Source of the DNA: Progne subis subis | Taxonomy: Eukaryota > Chordata > Aves > Passeriformes > Hirundinidae | NCBI GenBank assembly: GCA_022316685.1 | Contig: JAKJHU010000005.1 | Coordinates: 17,896,707 to 17,960,706, forward strand | Direction: 5' to 3' | DNA: 64,000 nucleotides | Part shown: piece after piece, positions 63,504-64,000 of the stretch | How the letters are laid out: every line of letters begins with the position of its first letter | Numbering within the stretch: position 1 is the first letter of the stretch | The notes under the pieces: generated by a model | Told to the model about the DNA's origin: nothing | Databases searched by the model: none | The model's input: the letters and a program-made list of their open reading frames with translations, nothing else | Position numbers and translations under genes: made by a program

Positions 63504-64000
63504 TAAAATTAGGCATGGGTGCAGATTTAGTTATTTCATGGGTCTCTGCCACCAGTTTGCTACACATCATTCCTGTTACAGGTGTTCTGAGACTGCCTTT
63601 GGAAGGTATGATGACTGCAGTGATTTCTACATAAAGTCAGAACACGATTTTTTAGACTCCTTCCTCCCTCCCTACAGAAGAAGGCTAGGGGACAGGATGA
63701 AAAGGTAAGGTGAAAGAGCTTGACACTATCAGAGCTTAGGAAACTTAAAACTGATGAAATGCAAGTGTTTCAGAGAGAAACAAAGCTACATAACTTTGTC
63801 AGTTATTCTTGCTCTTGCAGCTTACAAGGCCCTGTAGAGAGTCCATTAGTTTCTTTTCCTTCAGATATGTATGCCTGGAAAGTATCACCTGGACACTGAA
63901 CTGATCATCCACAGTCTCAAGCAACTAAGACATAGTTATTAAATTCAGAAGTTTCTGCCAGAATATTAACTCTGGGTCCACTTGTGTTCCACATATCTAC

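Larger units (their letters stand above)
1..64000 (-). other. LAMA2: LAMA2 gene body, internal part (exons 4-12 with flanking introns)
   Basis: The whole window lies within one transcription unit on the minus strand. Nine exons join into 462 codons without a stop or frame break and match the laminin alpha-2 short arm in order: LN domain, LE1-LE4, LE5 stub, start of L4. Alpha-2 rather than alpha-1 is supported by residues such as GWYLTDLPG and YYWSAPSPYLG in exon 12 and CCPGFHQKPW in exon 7, which I recall from alpha-2. The protein is a secreted basement-membrane chain that joins beta and gamma chains to make laminin-211/221; loss in humans causes congenital muscular dystrophy. Promoter, signal peptide, coiled coil and LG domains lie outside the window. 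Exon numbers follow human numbering from memory. Confidence 0.96.
54537..64000 (-). other. LAMA2: LAMA2 intron 3 (partial)
   Basis: At least 9.5 kb upstream of exon 4. It holds a (GGTTT)n run (55267-55287), a T-rich run near 56228-56250, an A/CAAA tract (60706-60750) and an A17 tract (63487-63503). No segment matches the expected end of exon 3 (a TITLDLQQ-like ending before a donor), so exon 3 is outside the window. No transposon body was recognised. Confidence 0.85.

Noticed and set aside
63520..63580. Minus-strand ACTGGTGGCAGAGACC recalled the exon 3 motif NTWWQSP.
   Set aside because: Only the WWQ-like triplets fit; the flanking codons do not match the LN domain and stops follow, with no proper donor after a TLDLQQ-like ending.
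1..64000. Search for a novel multi-gene system, CRISPR array, toxin or defence locus.
   Set aside because: The window is vertebrate intronic DNA of one gene; no clustered genes, spaced direct repeats or operon-like arrangement are present.

Overview
The window is a piece of vertebrate, almost certainly avian, genomic DNA that lies inside one gene. Nine internal exons of LAMA2 (laminin alpha-2 chain, the muscle and nerve laminin also called merosin) are on the minus strand. They run from the N-terminal (LN) domain at about 54.5 kb to the start of the first laminin IV (L4) domain at about 9.0 kb. A bird is inferred from the repeats: several chicken-repeat-1 (CR1) LINE fragments, an avian ERVL-type LTR and other LTR-like blocks. 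A passerine is possible but is only an impression from the LTR types.

Layout, in transcript order (minus strand, human LAMA2 exon numbering): intron 3 (partial, 64000-54537); exon 4 (54536-54294); intron 4 (21.6 kb, the largest complete intron here); exon 5 (32696-32517); intron 5, with two convergent LTRs; exon 6 (29032-28943); intron 6; exon 7 (26758-26641); intron 7, with a 53-base homopolymer; exon 8 (24973-24795); intron 8, with a CR1; exon 9 (23119-23020); intron 9 (8.6 kb), with LTR-like blocks, an old CR1 relic and a long near-perfect hairpin; exon 10 (14392-14232); intron 10; exon 11 (10695-10555); intron 11; exon 12 (9163-8990); and intron 12 (partial, to base 1). Exons 1-3 and 13 onward are not in the window.

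The nine exons total 1386 bp (462 codons). All have AG acceptors and GT donors, keep one continuous frame with no stop, and have the same lengths as I remember for human exons 4-12. The joined product is most of the LN domain, LE (laminin EGF-like) repeats 1-4, the first part of the split LE5 repeat and the beginning of the L4 domain. LN domains drive laminin polymerisation in basement membranes; the LE repeats form the rod of the short arm.

I found no second protein gene, no RNA gene and no unusual multi-gene system. Short open frames elsewhere in the window look like chance or repeat-derived frames. The items most worth a second look are the 45-bp-arm hairpin at 16.1 kb, whose few A-C mismatches become G-U pairs in LAMA2 sense RNA, and the same-strand LTR with a poly(A) signal placed close behind exon 5.
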